Positions 53,273 to 62,677 are shown, numbered from the stretch's first letter. The stretch is 64,000 nucleotides of DNA from Pseudorhodoferax sp965279475 (GCA_965279475.1 CBDIIA010000003.1:186001-250000); one strand, 5' to 3'. The notes: generated from the sequence alone by a model not told the origin. Program-made: numbers and translations.

Positions 53273-55590
53273 ACGCGCGGCGTCAACGTCATCCGCGAAT
53301 CGCTCTGCAGCGTGCTGCCGGCCGTGCCCGCATAACTGCGTTCGCGGTCGAACGGCGCGTCGCCGATGTTGAACACGCCCACACGCCAGTATCCCCAGCC
53401 CGGCACCACGCTGCCGATGTAGACGTCGAGCGACGCCCGCGCTTGGGTCCGCCCGGTGATGCCGGGTGAGGTGTTCAGCTGCGCCGGCCCGGTCAGCGAC
53501 ACCGTCGCACCGCCGAACAGGCCGCCGCTGCGCCGCAGCGGTTTGGCCACCGTGACGCTGGCCAGGTAACGTGCCTGCCCCGGGATGCGGCTGCCCTCCG
53601 TCGGCCCGCCGGTCATGCGCGACTGCAGCAGGCTGGCGTTGGCCGACAGCGTCCAGTCGCGGCCGAGGCCGGCCCAGGTGAGGCCGGTCTTGGCATCGGC
53701 CTCCAGCCCCCAGACGGTGGCGTCGCCGACGTTGCTGCGCTGCTCGACCCAGCGCGCGCCGACGAGACTGGTCACCTGCGCGATCGTGTGGCTGAGTTGC
53801 CGCACGAACAGGTTCAGGCCCACCTGGCCCTGCGGTGCGATGCGGCGCTCGAAACCGGTGTCCAGCGTCCAGGCCACTTCGGGGCGCAGCAGCGGGTTGC
53901 CGATGGTGTCGGGGCTGTTGATGCTGTTGCTGCCCTGGCTCGGGATGCTGCGGTCCACCAGATCCCAGATGCGCGGGTTGCGCGTGACGCGTGCCAGGTT
54001 GGCGCGCCACTGCAGGTTGTCGTCGATCGGCGTGCGCAGGTGCAGCGACGGCTGCAGAAAGCTGTTGCGCCGGCTGGCCAGCAGGCCGGCGTCGGTGCTG
54101 TCGATCGCCAGCGTCTCGGCGCGCAGGCCCGCGGTCAGCGTGGTGTTGGCGGGCAGCTCCCATTCGTTCTGCGCCCACACGGCGTCGCGCTGCATCGTGA
54201 TGCCGATGTTCAGCGCGACCGGCGCGGCCAGGCTCGAACTCAGGTTGTCGACGTCCAGGCTGCGACGTTCCGACAACGCACCGGCCGACCACAGCAGCGG
54301 GCTGGCCGTGCCCGAGAGCTTGGCGCTCAGCAGACGCAGGTTCTCCTGCCGCCGGTCGTTGAAGCCGTACGGCGCGGCCACCACGGTGCCGCTGGCGTAG
54401 CGCTGCTCGCCATCGCCCGTGCGGTCCACCGTGTCCTTCGCGCGGCTGACCGACAGCGTGGTCTCGAGCTTGCTGCGTTCGAAGCGGTGCGTCCAGTCGG
54501 CGGCCGCCTGCAGGTAGTGCCGCTCGTAGGTGTGGGCCTCGGACGTGTGGGTCTGGTAGGGGCCGTTGCTGTCGATGCCGTTTCCATCGCTGTCGTAGCG
54601 GCCCGAGAAATGCGCGCGGCTCAGGTTCGCGCGCAGCGCCAGCTGGTCCGATGCGCCGATCCAGCCGTTCAGCCGCGGCAGCAGCGTCAGGTCGGAGCGC
54701 CGGTAGCGCCCGCTGGCGTCGGAGTCGACCACCACCGCACCGTTGTCGCGGGTCTGGCGGTGCACGTCGGAGCCGAGCAGATAGCCGATGTCGGAGACCG
54801 CCACGAAGTACGACCAGGGTTTGTCGGCGATCGGCAGCACCGGCAACGGCTGCGCGGCCGGTGCGGCTGAGCTTGCCGGTGAGCTTGCGCCCGCTGCGGC
54901 TTCGGGGGCGGTGGCGGCCTTGGCCTCCGGCCTGGCCGCCACACGCGGCGCCGGGCTTGCGGCGCTGCCACCCAGCGGGCCGGACTTCGAGAAGAACAGC
55001 TGCCCCGCATCGCGCCCCCAGACGCGGTTGTCGGTCAGCCGCACCAGGGTCTCGCGCTGCACGCTGGCCTGGCGCAGCACGATGTTCAAGGTGCCCCCGG
55101 TGGCACCCGAGAACTCGGCCGTCGGCGCGCGCACGACCTCGATGCGCTCGATCACCTCGGCGGGCAATTGGTCCAGTGGCAATTGCGAGCGGCCGGTGGC
55201 GGTGCGCTGGCCGTCGATCAGCAGTTGCGTCGCGCCGCGCTCCATGCCGCGCATGCGGATCTCCACACCGCCGTCGGCCGTCGGCGTCACCTGCACACCG
55301 GGCAGTTGCCGCAGCACGTCGGCGATCGAGAACGCGCCCAGTTGCTCGATGTCGCGCCGGTCCACCACCACCAGCGAGCCGGTGGCGAAGAAGCGCTGCT
55401 CGATCGAGCGGCGCGCGGTCACGGTGACCGATTCGAGCTGGCGCGTGTCGGTGTCGCCGGGCTCGTCGGGCGAGGACTGGGCCGAAGCCGCCAGGGCTTG
55501 CGCCAGCAGCAGGGCGACCAGCGACGGTCGGCCTCGATGAAGGCGGCGTGCGGGAGGTCTCGTGGTGTTGTGCATTCTTGTGTTCGGCAT
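53245..55590 (-). CDS. TonB-dependent outer-membrane receptor
   Basis: Outer-membrane transporter of 781 residues. Signal peptide (about 1-37, ending ASAQSS), TonB box-like ESVTVTARR, plug domain (FSIADVLRQLPGVQVTP, RMRGMERGATQLLIDGQR, RIEVVRAPTAEFSGATGG), then a 22-strand-type barrel ending in the aromatic YLTVGTQF. Residues about 204-252 form an Ala/Pro-rich low-complexity insert between early barrel strands. The ligand is unknown (siderophore, heme or other). A two-component system diverges 115 bases away and may control it. Confidence 0.92.
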   Translation of the reverse strand: MPNTRMHNTTRPPARRLHRGRPSLVALLLAQALAASAQSSPDEPGDTDTRQLESVTVTARRSIEQRFFATGSLVVVDRRDIEQLGAFSIADVLRQLPGVQVTPTADGGVEIRMRGMERGATQLLIDGQRTATGRSQLPLDQLPAEVIERIEVVRAPTAEFSGATGGTLNIVLRQASVQRETLVRLTDNRVWGRDAGQLFFSKSGPLGGSAASPAPRVAARPEAKAATAPEAAAGASSPASSAAPAAQPLPVLPIADKPWSYFVAVSDIGYLLGSDVHRQTRDNGAVVVDSDASGRYRRSDLTLLPRLNGWIGASDQLALRANLSRAHFSGRYDSDGNGIDSNGPYQTHTSEAHTYERHYLQAAADWTHRFERSKLETTLSVSRAKDTVDRTGDGEQRYASGTVVAAPYGFNDRRQENLRLLSAKLSGTASPLLWSAGALSERRSLDVDNLSSSLAAPVALNIGITMQRDAVWAQNEWELPANTTLTAGLRAETLAIDSTDAGLLASRRNSFLQPSLHLRTPIDDNLQWRANLARVTRNPRIWDLVDRSIPSQGSNSINSPDTIGNPLLRPEVAWTLDTGFERRIAPQGQVGLNLFVRQLSHTIAQVTSLVGARWVEQRSNVGDATVWGLEADAKTGLTWAGLGRDWTLSANASLLQSRMTGGPTEGSRIPGQARYLASVTVAKPLRRSGGLFGGATVSLTGPAQLNTSPGITGRTQARASLDVYIGSVVPGWGYWRVGVFNIGDAPFDRERSYAGTAGSTLQSDSRMTLTPRVYLTVGTQF

Positions 55591-55705
55591 GGCCGGTCTC
55601 GCCCTCGTTGCGTGGCCCGCATTGTGGCGCCGCCAAGCTTAAGAACAGCCAAAGACGGGCCTGGCATCTACCGCCAGCCAGCGCTGCCAGAGGCACAATC
55701 CGCCG

Positions 55706-56362
55706 ATGCACATCCTGCTGATAGAGGACGATCTCGATCTGGGCCGGGCGCTGCAATCGGCGCTGAAGGTCGAGGGCCTGAGCAGCGAATGGCGCCGCCG
55801 CGTCGCCGATGCGCCACCCACGCTCGACGCCGGCGTGTTCGACTGCGTGCTGCTCGACCTGACGCTGCCCGACGGCGCTGGCTTCGAGCTGCTGGCACGC
55901 TGGCGCGGCCAGGGCCAGCAGGTGCCGGTCATCGTGATCACCGCACGCTCTGCGGTCGAAGACCGGCTGGCCGGGCTGGACGGCGGTGCCGACGACTTCG
56001 TGGTCAAGCCCTTCGCCACCGCCGAGCTGGTGTCGCGCATCCGTGCGGTGCTGCGGCGCAGCGCGCGCCAGGCCAGCGAGCGCTGGGTGCTGGGCGCGCT
56101 GGTGATCGAGCCGCGTTGCCACCGCGTGCAGCGCGCCGGCGAGACGCTGGCCTTGTCGCCACGCGAGTTCCAGCTGCTGCTGGAGCTGGCGCGCGAGCCC
56201 GGCGCGGTCGTCGCCAAGGGCGTGCTGTCGCAGCGGCTGGAGCCACTCGGCGACCCGGTCGACTTCAGCGCGATCGAGGTCCATGTGTCGAACCTGCGCC
56301 GCAAGATCGGCGCGCAGGCGATCCGCACCGTGCGCGGCGTCGGCTACATGCTGACGCCATGA
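55706..56362 (+). CDS. OmpR/PhoB-type response regulator
   Basis: DNA-binding regulator of 218 residues (QseB/PmrA-like). Receiver domain with Asp8/Asp9, phospho-acceptor Asp51 (LLDLTLPDG) and Lys101 (VVKPF). The C-terminal winged helix has LSPREFQLLLELA, EVHVSNLRRKI and TVRGVGYML. The cognate kinase gene overlaps its stop by 4 bases. Divergent from the TonB receptor gene. Confidence 0.95.
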   Translation: MHILLIEDDLDLGRALQSALKVEGLSSEWRRRVADAPPTLDAGVFDCVLLDLTLPDGAGFELLARWRGQGQQVPVIVITARSAVEDRLAGLDGGADDFVVKPFATAELVSRIRAVLRRSARQASERWVLGALVIEPRCHRVQRAGETLALSPREFQLLLELAREPGAVVAKGVLSQRLEPLGDPVDFSAIEVHVSNLRRKIGAQAIRTVRGVGYMLTP

Positions 56363-57786
56363 GCGGCCACAGCACTCTGACCGATGCCCTGCCGGCAGCC
56401 CGCTGGCAACGGCTGCGCGCGCGGTTGTTGGAGCCCACGCTGGTCGCACGCAGCATGTGGTCGGTGCTGGCCGCCTTTGTCCTGATCTGGGCCGTGCTGC
56501 TGGGCTACGTGTACTACCTGAACAAGCAGGCCGTTGCCAACACCCCGGGGCTGGCGAAGTTCGGCAACGCGCTGCTGTGGTCGCTGGCCGAGATCGACGA
56601 CCCGGCACAGGCCCGCGCCACGATGGCCGCCACCGCGAAGTGGGTCAACCTGCGGCGGCGTGACGACCAGCGTTTCTCCGGCATCATCCTGTTCGAGTTG
56701 ACCGACCGCAGTGACCTGCCGGTCTTCGTATCGCCGGCGCTGCGGGGTGCGCGGCTGCGGCCGGCCACGACGATCTCGGAGGCCGTGGTCAACGGCGAGG
56801 TGCACCGCATCTACCAGGGCAGCGCCGAGCGCTGGACACTGCGCATCATCGAGCCCAAGCGCACCGACAGCGCCTTCCTGTCGTACAACGCGCGTTTCCT
56901 GCTGCCCTATCTGCTGATCGCGATGCCCTTCGTGCTTGTGCCGGTCTGGCTGTCGGTGCGCAACGGCCTGGCGCCACTGCGCCGGCTGGCCGATGTCATC
57001 GCCCATCGGCCCGTCGACGACCTGGGGCCGGTGCGCTTCGAGGCGCGTCACCGCGAACTCAAGCCGCTGGTGTTTGCGCTCGACAGCCTGCTGCTGCGGC
57101 TGCGCCACAAGCTCGACCGCGAGCGCGCCTTCGTGCAGGACGCCGCGCACGAGGTGCGCACGCCGCTGGCGGTGATCAGCGCGCAGGCCCATGTGATGGC
57201 GCGCGCCGAAGACGCCGCCACGCGCGCCGTGGCGCAGCAGCACCTGGACCAGGCGATCGCGCGCACCTCGCACCTGGCGCAGCAGCTGCTGGACCTGGCG
57301 GCCCTCGACGACGGGCAGCGGCCGGCCCTGAGCGATCTCGACATCGCGCAGTGGCTGCGGCAGATCCTGGCGCAGCGAGCGCCCGATGCGATGGCGCGGC
57401 AGATCGAACTGGCGCTGGAGGCGCCCGACCAGATGCGCCGCACCGTCGATCTGCCTGCCCTGGAATCGATCGCCCACAACCTGATCGACAACGCGGTCCG
57501 TTATGGCCGTGCGGGCGGGCAGGTGCTGGTGTCCATCGCCGACCACGGCTTCGCAGGCGGCTGGGCGCTGTCGGTGCGCGACGATGGCCCCGGCGTCGCG
57601 GCGGACGCGCGCCAGCATCTCTTCGAACGCTTCTACCGCGGCGCCGGGCACGAGGCGACCGGTTCGGGGCTGGGTCTCGCGATCGTGCGGCAGGCCGCGC
57701 TGACGCTGGGCGCTGCGGTCTCCATCACCGAAGGCCTGGAGGGGCGTGGCATCGGCTTCACGGTCGTGTTTGCGGCCGATGCTTGA
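56359..57786 (+). CDS. Sensor histidine kinase
   Basis: Membrane kinase of 475 residues. Segments at about 34-54 and 177-197 bracket a periplasmic domain of about 120 residues. A HAMP-like linker, DHp His264 (QDAAHEVRTPLAVIS) and the ATPase domain (NLIDNAVRYGRAGG, VRDDGPGV, GSGLGLAIVRQ) follow. It belongs to the QseC/TctE-like group by layout. Partner of the preceding regulator. Confidence 0.94.
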   Translation: MSGHSTLTDALPAARWQRLRARLLEPTLVARSMWSVLAAFVLIWAVLLGYVYYLNKQAVANTPGLAKFGNALLWSLAEIDDPAQARATMAATAKWVNLRRRDDQRFSGIILFELTDRSDLPVFVSPALRGARLRPATTISEAVVNGEVHRIYQGSAERWTLRIIEPKRTDSAFLSYNARFLLPYLLIAMPFVLVPVWLSVRNGLAPLRRLADVIAHRPVDDLGPVRFEARHRELKPLVFALDSLLLRLRHKLDRERAFVQDAAHEVRTPLAVISAQAHVMARAEDAATRAVAQQHLDQAIARTSHLAQQLLDLAALDDGQRPALSDLDIAQWLRQILAQRAPDAMARQIELALEAPDQMRRTVDLPALESIAHNLIDNAVRYGRAGGQVLVSIADHGFAGGWALSVRDDGPGVAADARQHLFERFYRGAGHEATGSGLGLAIVRQAALTLGAAVSITEGLEGRGIGFTVVFAADA

Positions 57787-57807
57787 AGCTTGAAGTTTTT
57801 TAAGAGG

Positions 57808-57829
57808 GGTGTCTGAAATAACCGACACC
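57808..57829. promoter_or_regulatory. Inverted repeat upstream of kynB
   Basis: GGTGTC and GACACC, a perfect 6-bp inverted repeat with a 10-base spacer, 35 bases before kynB in a 77-base gap. The spacing of about two helical turns would suit a dimeric regulator of the kynurenine operon. It could also fold as a weak hairpin after the kinase gene. Confidence 0.4.
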
Positions 57830-57863
57830 ACGCGGTTTTGGGCGGTGCTACCTTCTGCCCACC

Positions 57864-58505
57864 ATGTCCAGCCCCGCTCGATCCCTCTGGGACATCTCGC
57901 CGCCGGTGCACACCGGCAGCCCGGTGTTTCCCGGTGACACGCCTTACACCCAGCAATGGAGCGCGACCATCGGGCCGGGCTGCCCGGTCAACGTCAGCGC
58001 GCTGCAACTGTCGCCACACGTCGGCGCGCATGCGGACGCGCCGCTGCACTACGACCCGCAGGGCGCGAGCATCGGCGACGTGTCGCTCGACGCCTTTCTC
58101 GGTCCCTGCCGCGTCATCCATGCGATCGACTGCGGCCCGCTGATCGCGTGGCAGCACCTCGCGCACGCGGTCGACGGGTTGCCGTCGCGCGTGCTGGTGC
58201 GCACCTACCGGCGCATGCCGGTGGACCGCTGGGACCAGGCCCTCACGGCCTACGCCGCCGACACCGTCGAGCGGCTGGCGGCGCTGGGCGTGCAGCTGAT
58301 CGGCATCGACACGGCCAGCATCGACCCGGCCGACAGCAAGCAGCTGCCCAGCCACCAGACCATCCGCCGCCTGGGCCTGCGTGTGCTCGAGAACCTGGTG
58401 CTGGACGACGTGCCCGAGGGCGACTACGAGCTCATCGCGCTGCCGCTGAAACTGACCCAGGCCGATGCCTCGCCGGTGCGTGCCGTGCTGCGCGCGCTGC
58501 CCTGA
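57864..58505 (+). CDS. kynB: Kynurenine formamidase KynB
   Basis: Hydrolyses N-formylkynurenine to kynurenine and formate; 213 residues, cyclase family. WDISPPVHTGSPVFPGDTP at the start. The metal site is SPHVGAHADAPLHY (His-x3-His-x-Asp). Further landmarks are GIDTASIDPADS and LENLVLDDVPEGDYELIALP. First gene of the kynBUA operon; kynU follows 28 bases later. Confidence 0.95.
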   Translation: MSSPARSLWDISPPVHTGSPVFPGDTPYTQQWSATIGPGCPVNVSALQLSPHVGAHADAPLHYDPQGASIGDVSLDAFLGPCRVIHAIDCGPLIAWQHLAHAVDGLPSRVLVRTYRRMPVDRWDQALTAYAADTVERLAALGVQLIGIDTASIDPADSKQLPSHQTIRRLGLRVLENLVLDDVPEGDYELIALPLKLTQADASPVRAVLRALP

Positions 58506-58533
58506 TCCTTCCACCGACTCCGACACCGATTCC

Positions 58534-59808
58534 ATGACGACTCTCGACGATTGCCGCCGCCTCGATGCGCAGGACGCACTGCGCCCCCTGCGCGACCTGT
58601 TCACCATCCCCGAAGGCCTGATCTACCTCGACGGCAATTCGCTGGGCGTGATGCCCAGGGCCGCACCGGCGCGCGTGGCGGCGGCCGTCATGCAGGAGTG
58701 GGGCCAGGACCTGATCCGCGCGTGGAACACGGCCGGCTGGTTCAGCCTGCCGCAGCGGCTGGGCGACAAGGTCGGCCGCCTCGTCGGCGCGCGGCCCGGC
58801 GAGGTGGTCTGCACCGACAGCACGTCGATCAACCTGTTCAAGGTGCTGACGGCCGCGCTGCACATCGCGTCCGAGGACGCACCCGCGCGCAGACAAGTGG
58901 TCAGCGAGCGCAGCAACTTCCCGACCGACCTGTACATCGCCGAAGCGCTGTGCCGCGAGCGCGGCTACACGCTGGTGCTGGTCGAGCCCGAGGAGATCGC
59001 CGCGGCGCTGACGGCCGAGGTCGCCGTGCTGATGCTGACCCACGTGAACTACCGCACCGGCGCGATGCACGACATGGCGGCCGTCAGCGCGCAGGCCCAC
59101 GCCGCCGGCGCGCTGGCCGTGTGGGACCTGGCGCACAGCGCCGGCGCGGTGCCGGTCGACCTGCATGCCGGCGGCGCCGACTTCGCGGTGGGATGCGGCT
59201 ACAAGTACCTGAACGGCGGCCCGGGCGCGCCCGCCTTCGTCTGGGTGCACCCGCGGCATGCCGACCGGTTCTGGCAGCCGCTGGCGGGCTGGTGGGGCCA
59301 TGCGGCGCCGTTCGCGTTCACCCCCGACTACCGGCCGGCACCCGGCATCACGCGCTACCTGTGCGGCACGCAGCCGATCCTGAGCATGACCGCGCTCGAG
59401 TGCGGCCTCGACACGGTGCTGGCGGCCGAGCCGGTGGGCGGCATGGCGGCGTTGCGGGCCAAGTCGCTGGTATTGACCGATCTGTTCATCGCACTGGTCG
59501 AGTCGCGCTGTGGGGGTTTTGGCTTGGGCCTGGCCACGCCGCGCGCACATGCCGAGCGCGGCTCGCAGGTCTGCCTGACGCGCGACGAAGGCGCCTACGC
59601 CATCGTGCAGGCGCTGATCGCCCGCGGCGTGGTCGGCGACTACCGTGCCGGCGACGGCGGCCGGCACAAGGACATCCTGCGCTTCGGCTTCACGCCGCTG
59701 TACATCGGCTTCGCGGACGTGTGGCACGCGGTGGAACACCTGCGCGAGGTGCTGGCCACCGACGAGTGGACGCGCCCTGAGTTCAACCAGAAACACGCGG
59801 TAACTTGA
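58534..59808 (+). CDS. kynU: Kynureninase
   Basis: PLP enzyme splitting kynurenine to anthranilate and alanine; 424 residues. LIYLDGNSLGVMP near the N-terminus, and the PLP lysine Lys224 in CGYKYLNGGPGAP. Conserved WWGHAAPFAF and RYLCGTQPILSM. ATG 58534 matches the family start; an upstream frame overlaps the kynB end. kynA begins 3 bases after its stop. Confidence 0.96.
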   Translation: MTTLDDCRRLDAQDALRPLRDLFTIPEGLIYLDGNSLGVMPRAAPARVAAAVMQEWGQDLIRAWNTAGWFSLPQRLGDKVGRLVGARPGEVVCTDSTSINLFKVLTAALHIASEDAPARRQVVSERSNFPTDLYIAEALCRERGYTLVLVEPEEIAAALTAEVAVLMLTHVNYRTGAMHDMAAVSAQAHAAGALAVWDLAHSAGAVPVDLHAGGADFAVGCGYKYLNGGPGAPAFVWVHPRHADRFWQPLAGWWGHAAPFAFTPDYRPAPGITRYLCGTQPILSMTALECGLDTVLAAEPVGGMAALRAKSLVLTDLFIALVESRCGGFGLGLATPRAHAERGSQVCLTRDEGAYAIVQALIARGVVGDYRAGDGGRHKDILRFGFTPLYIGFADVWHAVEHLREVLATDEWTRPEFNQKHAVT

Positions 59809-59811
59809 ACC

Positions 59812-60696
59812 ATGTGCCCACATGCCCCATCGACTCCTGCGGCGGCTCCCGTTGCCGCCACCACACCCGAACACATCGTCACCGAAGAAAAAGCCCAGCT
59901 CGACTTCAGCCAGTCCATGAGCTACGGCGACTACCTGCAGCTCGACGCGATCCTCGGCGCGCAGAAGCCGCTGTCGCCCGACCACAACGAGATGCTGTTC
60001 ATCGTGCAGCACCAGACCAGCGAGTTGTGGATGAAGCTGATGCTGCACGAGCTGAAAGCGGCCATCGCCAACGTGGCGGCCGATGAACTCGGTGCGGCGT
60101 TCAAGATGCTGGCACGCGTCTCGCGCATCATGGAGCAGCTTGTCCACGCCTGGGACGTGCTGGCCACGATGACGCCGCCCGAGTACAGCGCCATCCGTCC
60201 CTACCTCGCGCAGTCCAGCGGCTTCCAGAGCGCGCAGTACCGGCAGATCGAATTCGCGCTCGGCAACAAGAACGCCGCGATGCTGAAGCCCCACGCGCAC
60301 CGCCCGGACCTGCTGGCCCAGGTGCAGGCCGCGTACGCGGCACCGTCGTTGTACGACGAAGCGCTGCGCCTGCTGTCCCGCCGCGGCCTGCCGGTGCCGG
60401 CCGACCACGTGCAGCGCGACTGGACCCAGCCCTATCAGGCAAGCGACGCGGTCGAGCAGGCCTGGATCCGCGTCTACCGCGATCCCAAGCACTACTGGGA
60501 CCTGTACCAGCTCGGCGAAGAACTGACCGACCTCGAAGACGCCTTCCGCCTCTGGCGCTTCCGCCACGTGACCACGGTCGAACGCGTGATCGGCTTCAAG
60601 CGCGGCACCGGCGGCACCGGTGGCGTGAGTTACCTGCGCAAGATGCTGGACGTGGTGCTGTTTCCGGAGATCTGGACGCTGCGGACGGCGCTGTAG
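59812..60696 (+). CDS. kynA: Tryptophan 2,3-dioxygenase
   Basis: Heme enzyme opening tryptophan to N-formylkynurenine; 294 residues. Substrate/heme region SYGDYLQLD, HQTSELWMKLMLHEL, then the GTGGTGGVSYLRK loop near the C-terminus. An N-terminal extension of about 25 residues precedes the conserved part. With kynB and kynU it forms the complete tryptophan to anthranilate route. A near-copy of 32 bases from its 5' coding region lies at 62591. Confidence 0.96.
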   Translation: MCPHAPSTPAAAPVAATTPEHIVTEEKAQLDFSQSMSYGDYLQLDAILGAQKPLSPDHNEMLFIVQHQTSELWMKLMLHELKAAIANVAADELGAAFKMLARVSRIMEQLVHAWDVLATMTPPEYSAIRPYLAQSSGFQSAQYRQIEFALGNKNAAMLKPHAHRPDLLAQVQAAYAAPSLYDEALRLLSRRGLPVPADHVQRDWTQPYQASDAVEQAWIRVYRDPKHYWDLYQLGEELTDLEDAFRLWRFRHVTTVERVIGFKRGTGGTGGVSYLRKMLDVVLFPEIWTLRTAL

Positions 60697-60718
60697 CCGT
60701 CCCATCTCCGCGTGGAAG

Positions 60719-62425
60719 TCACTTGCAACTGAAGCTTGCGGCGCTCTCAAGGTCTCCCATACCGTTGTAGCGCGCAACTTTGGGATAGGCGCACAAGGGA
60801 CGTGTCCGTGTAGCGGACCACCCCGTCGGCAATTCGTTGTTGACGCCACCCGCATTGCCGGCACCTCGCGCACTGGCGATCTGTCCATCAGGGGCCTTGC
60901 CGTTCTCAACCCAGTTCACCAGAGCCGTCACCAGGTCGAACTGGTCGGTCGCCGGGCCGCCCCCACAGTGGTTCATGCCGGGGACGAAGAACAGCCGGGA
61001 GAAGTCCGAAGCGTCCCCACCGTTGGCTGCGCGTACGCCATCGTACCAGGTGGCGGTGTCATCGGGAGAGAAGGTTCCATCGGCCATGCCGTGGTAGACG
61101 ATCAGTTTGCCGCCACGGTTCTTCAGCGTGCGGAGGTCCGACGGATTCGGCGGCGTCATGAACGTCAAGGAAGACTCTGTGTAGATCGCATTGCTGGCAC
61201 CAATCCTGGGGGCGTCGGTGTCCAGATGGAAGCCCAGCGCAAACCCCTTCTGGTCATTGAGGATGCTCGTCGCACCGGGCGGCGTCTGGAATATGAAAGC
61301 CATGTTCACTGCAGAAAGTGTGGTCGGGAATACGAATCTCCAACTGGTCCACGAGCTCGAGGTCAAGCCCGGGTCGTATGGGAACGGGGCATAGAGCTCT
61401 GTGCCTGCGCTGTTGCGCGGACCCTTGTAGATATTGGCGATGGCCGTCTTCTGCGCGCCGCTGAGGCAGCTTCCATTGCGTGCGCCGGAGCAGGTGGGCA
61501 CGTCGCGGTCGAGGACGAACGCGGCTTGGCAGGCCTTGCTGTCGTGCACGATGCCATCGACCGCACCGTCCAGCGCGTCGCATTTCTCCAGGATCTTGCC
61601 GGCCACCATCCCGCGCTCCGCCACCGTGAAAGCGCTCGACAGATTTTGGGGATCGGTCGCCACGGTGTTGAACTGCTGCGCCGTGTACAGCATCGCGACG
61701 CCGGATTTCGGCAGATTGAAACCAGGGTGGCCAGCCAGGATGCCATCGTACTGATCGGCATAGCGCGCCGCGCCCACCAGCGCGTGCCGGCCACCGTTGG
61801 AGCAGCCCACCAGATACGAACGATCAGGTCCCTTGCCATAGGCTGTGCCGATCACCGACTTCGCCATGGGTGTCAGCTTGCCCACCGCCTGGTAGCCGTA
61901 GTCCACGCGTGCCTGGGGATCGAGCCCGAACAACGGGTTCTGGCTGCTGGTGTGGCCCGCGTCGGAACTCAGAACGGCGAACCCCTGGTTCAACCCATTG
62001 CTCATCGACCCGCCGCCTCCGATGCCACCGGAAGCCGTGCCGATATTGCCGTCGGTGCCCCCGTTGGTCTGGTGAAAAAACCGCCCGTTCCAGTTCATGG
62101 GCAGGCGCATCTCGAACCCGATGGCGTATCTTTGCCCGTCCACCGGGCTGACACGTTCGTACATCCGCCCCGTGACCCGGCAGTGCTCGCCAACCGCCAC
62201 GCCCGCCACCGTCAATGTGCCGGCTGGCACCAGTGTGGACGCCGTGATCGTGGTGTTGGGAAACGCGATCCTGATGGCAAGATCGCCACAGGACTGCAGG
62301 TTTGCTGGTGTGGCCCTTTGCAATTGCGGCAGTCCTTCGGCGCCGCCGCAAGCGGCCAACGATGCAGCCAGGATTGCCAAGAAAAGGCCACGTCTGCTGG
62401 GGCCGGCGATGTGTGCATCCACCAT
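60719..62425 (-). CDS. Tannase/feruloyl esterase family lipoprotein
   Basis: Secreted alpha/beta-hydrolase of 568 residues. The signal peptide ends in lipobox LAAC (Cys26). Nucleophile Ser209 lies in GCSNGG, with Cys208 beside it; the partner is the histidine of PGMNHCGGG, whose following Cys normally pairs with the Cys next to the Ser. The large lid (about 270-430) is typical. The family splits esters of aromatic acids (tannin, ferulate) and includes MHETase of Ideonella. ATG 62425 follows GAGGAGACAACAC. The aromatic acid genes elsewhere in the window fit such a role. Confidence 0.9.
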   Translation of the reverse strand: MVDAHIAGPSRRGLFLAILAASLAACGGAEGLPQLQRATPANLQSCGDLAIRIAFPNTTITASTLVPAGTLTVAGVAVGEHCRVTGRMYERVSPVDGQRYAIGFEMRLPMNWNGRFFHQTNGGTDGNIGTASGGIGGGGSMSNGLNQGFAVLSSDAGHTSSQNPLFGLDPQARVDYGYQAVGKLTPMAKSVIGTAYGKGPDRSYLVGCSNGGRHALVGAARYADQYDGILAGHPGFNLPKSGVAMLYTAQQFNTVATDPQNLSSAFTVAERGMVAGKILEKCDALDGAVDGIVHDSKACQAAFVLDRDVPTCSGARNGSCLSGAQKTAIANIYKGPRNSAGTELYAPFPYDPGLTSSSWTSWRFVFPTTLSAVNMAFIFQTPPGATSILNDQKGFALGFHLDTDAPRIGASNAIYTESSLTFMTPPNPSDLRTLKNRGGKLIVYHGMADGTFSPDDTATWYDGVRAANGGDASDFSRLFFVPGMNHCGGGPATDQFDLVTALVNWVENGKAPDGQIASARGAGNAGGVNNELPTGWSATRTRPLCAYPKVARYNGMGDLESAASFSCK

Positions 62426-62457
62426 GTGTTGTCTCCTCGAAATTATTGTGCTTCTCC

Positions 62458-62463
62458 AATATA
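62458..62463 (-). promoter_or_regulatory. Candidate -10 box of the esterase gene
   Basis: TATATT on the minus strand, 32 bases upstream of the start, in an A/T-rich stretch. The sequence 17 bases further upstream (TTTTCT) is a poor -35 box. Confidence 0.35.
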
Positions 62464-62590
62464 GGGAGAACATCTGCCCGAGAAAACTGGAGATTGCAGA
62501 ATAGGTCCGTCATGTGGACATGATCGCCAAGTAGGCATTGCGACTGCCGATGAAGCGCATCGAGACTGCGACCGATTCCATGGGTCGCAG

Positions 62591-62622
62591 CCGAAGAAAA
62601 GGCCCAGCTCGACTTCGGCCAG
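62591..62622 (+). repeat. Near-copy of a kynA coding segment
   Basis: 32 bases identical to kynA 59882-59913 at 30 positions (codes for EEKAQLDF in both). Similarity fades on each side. It is followed about 55 bases later by the headless hicA reading frame. It appears to be a scrap of a second kynA-like gene or a recombination footprint. The gap 62426-62677 shows no other gene. Confidence 0.65.
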
Positions 62623-62677
62623 GCTACGAGCCTCGTCGAAGCCATGGAGCGGCCTGCCTGGCCAATCACGGGCTGTC

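Noticed and set aside
53045..56608. Open frame of 1187 codons on the minus strand
   Set aside because: It overlaps the TonB receptor and is antisense to the response regulator; both of those have full family motifs, this has none.
57781..57800. Tandem GCTTGAA repeats after the kinase gene
   Set aside because: Only two or three short units at a stop codon; likely chance.
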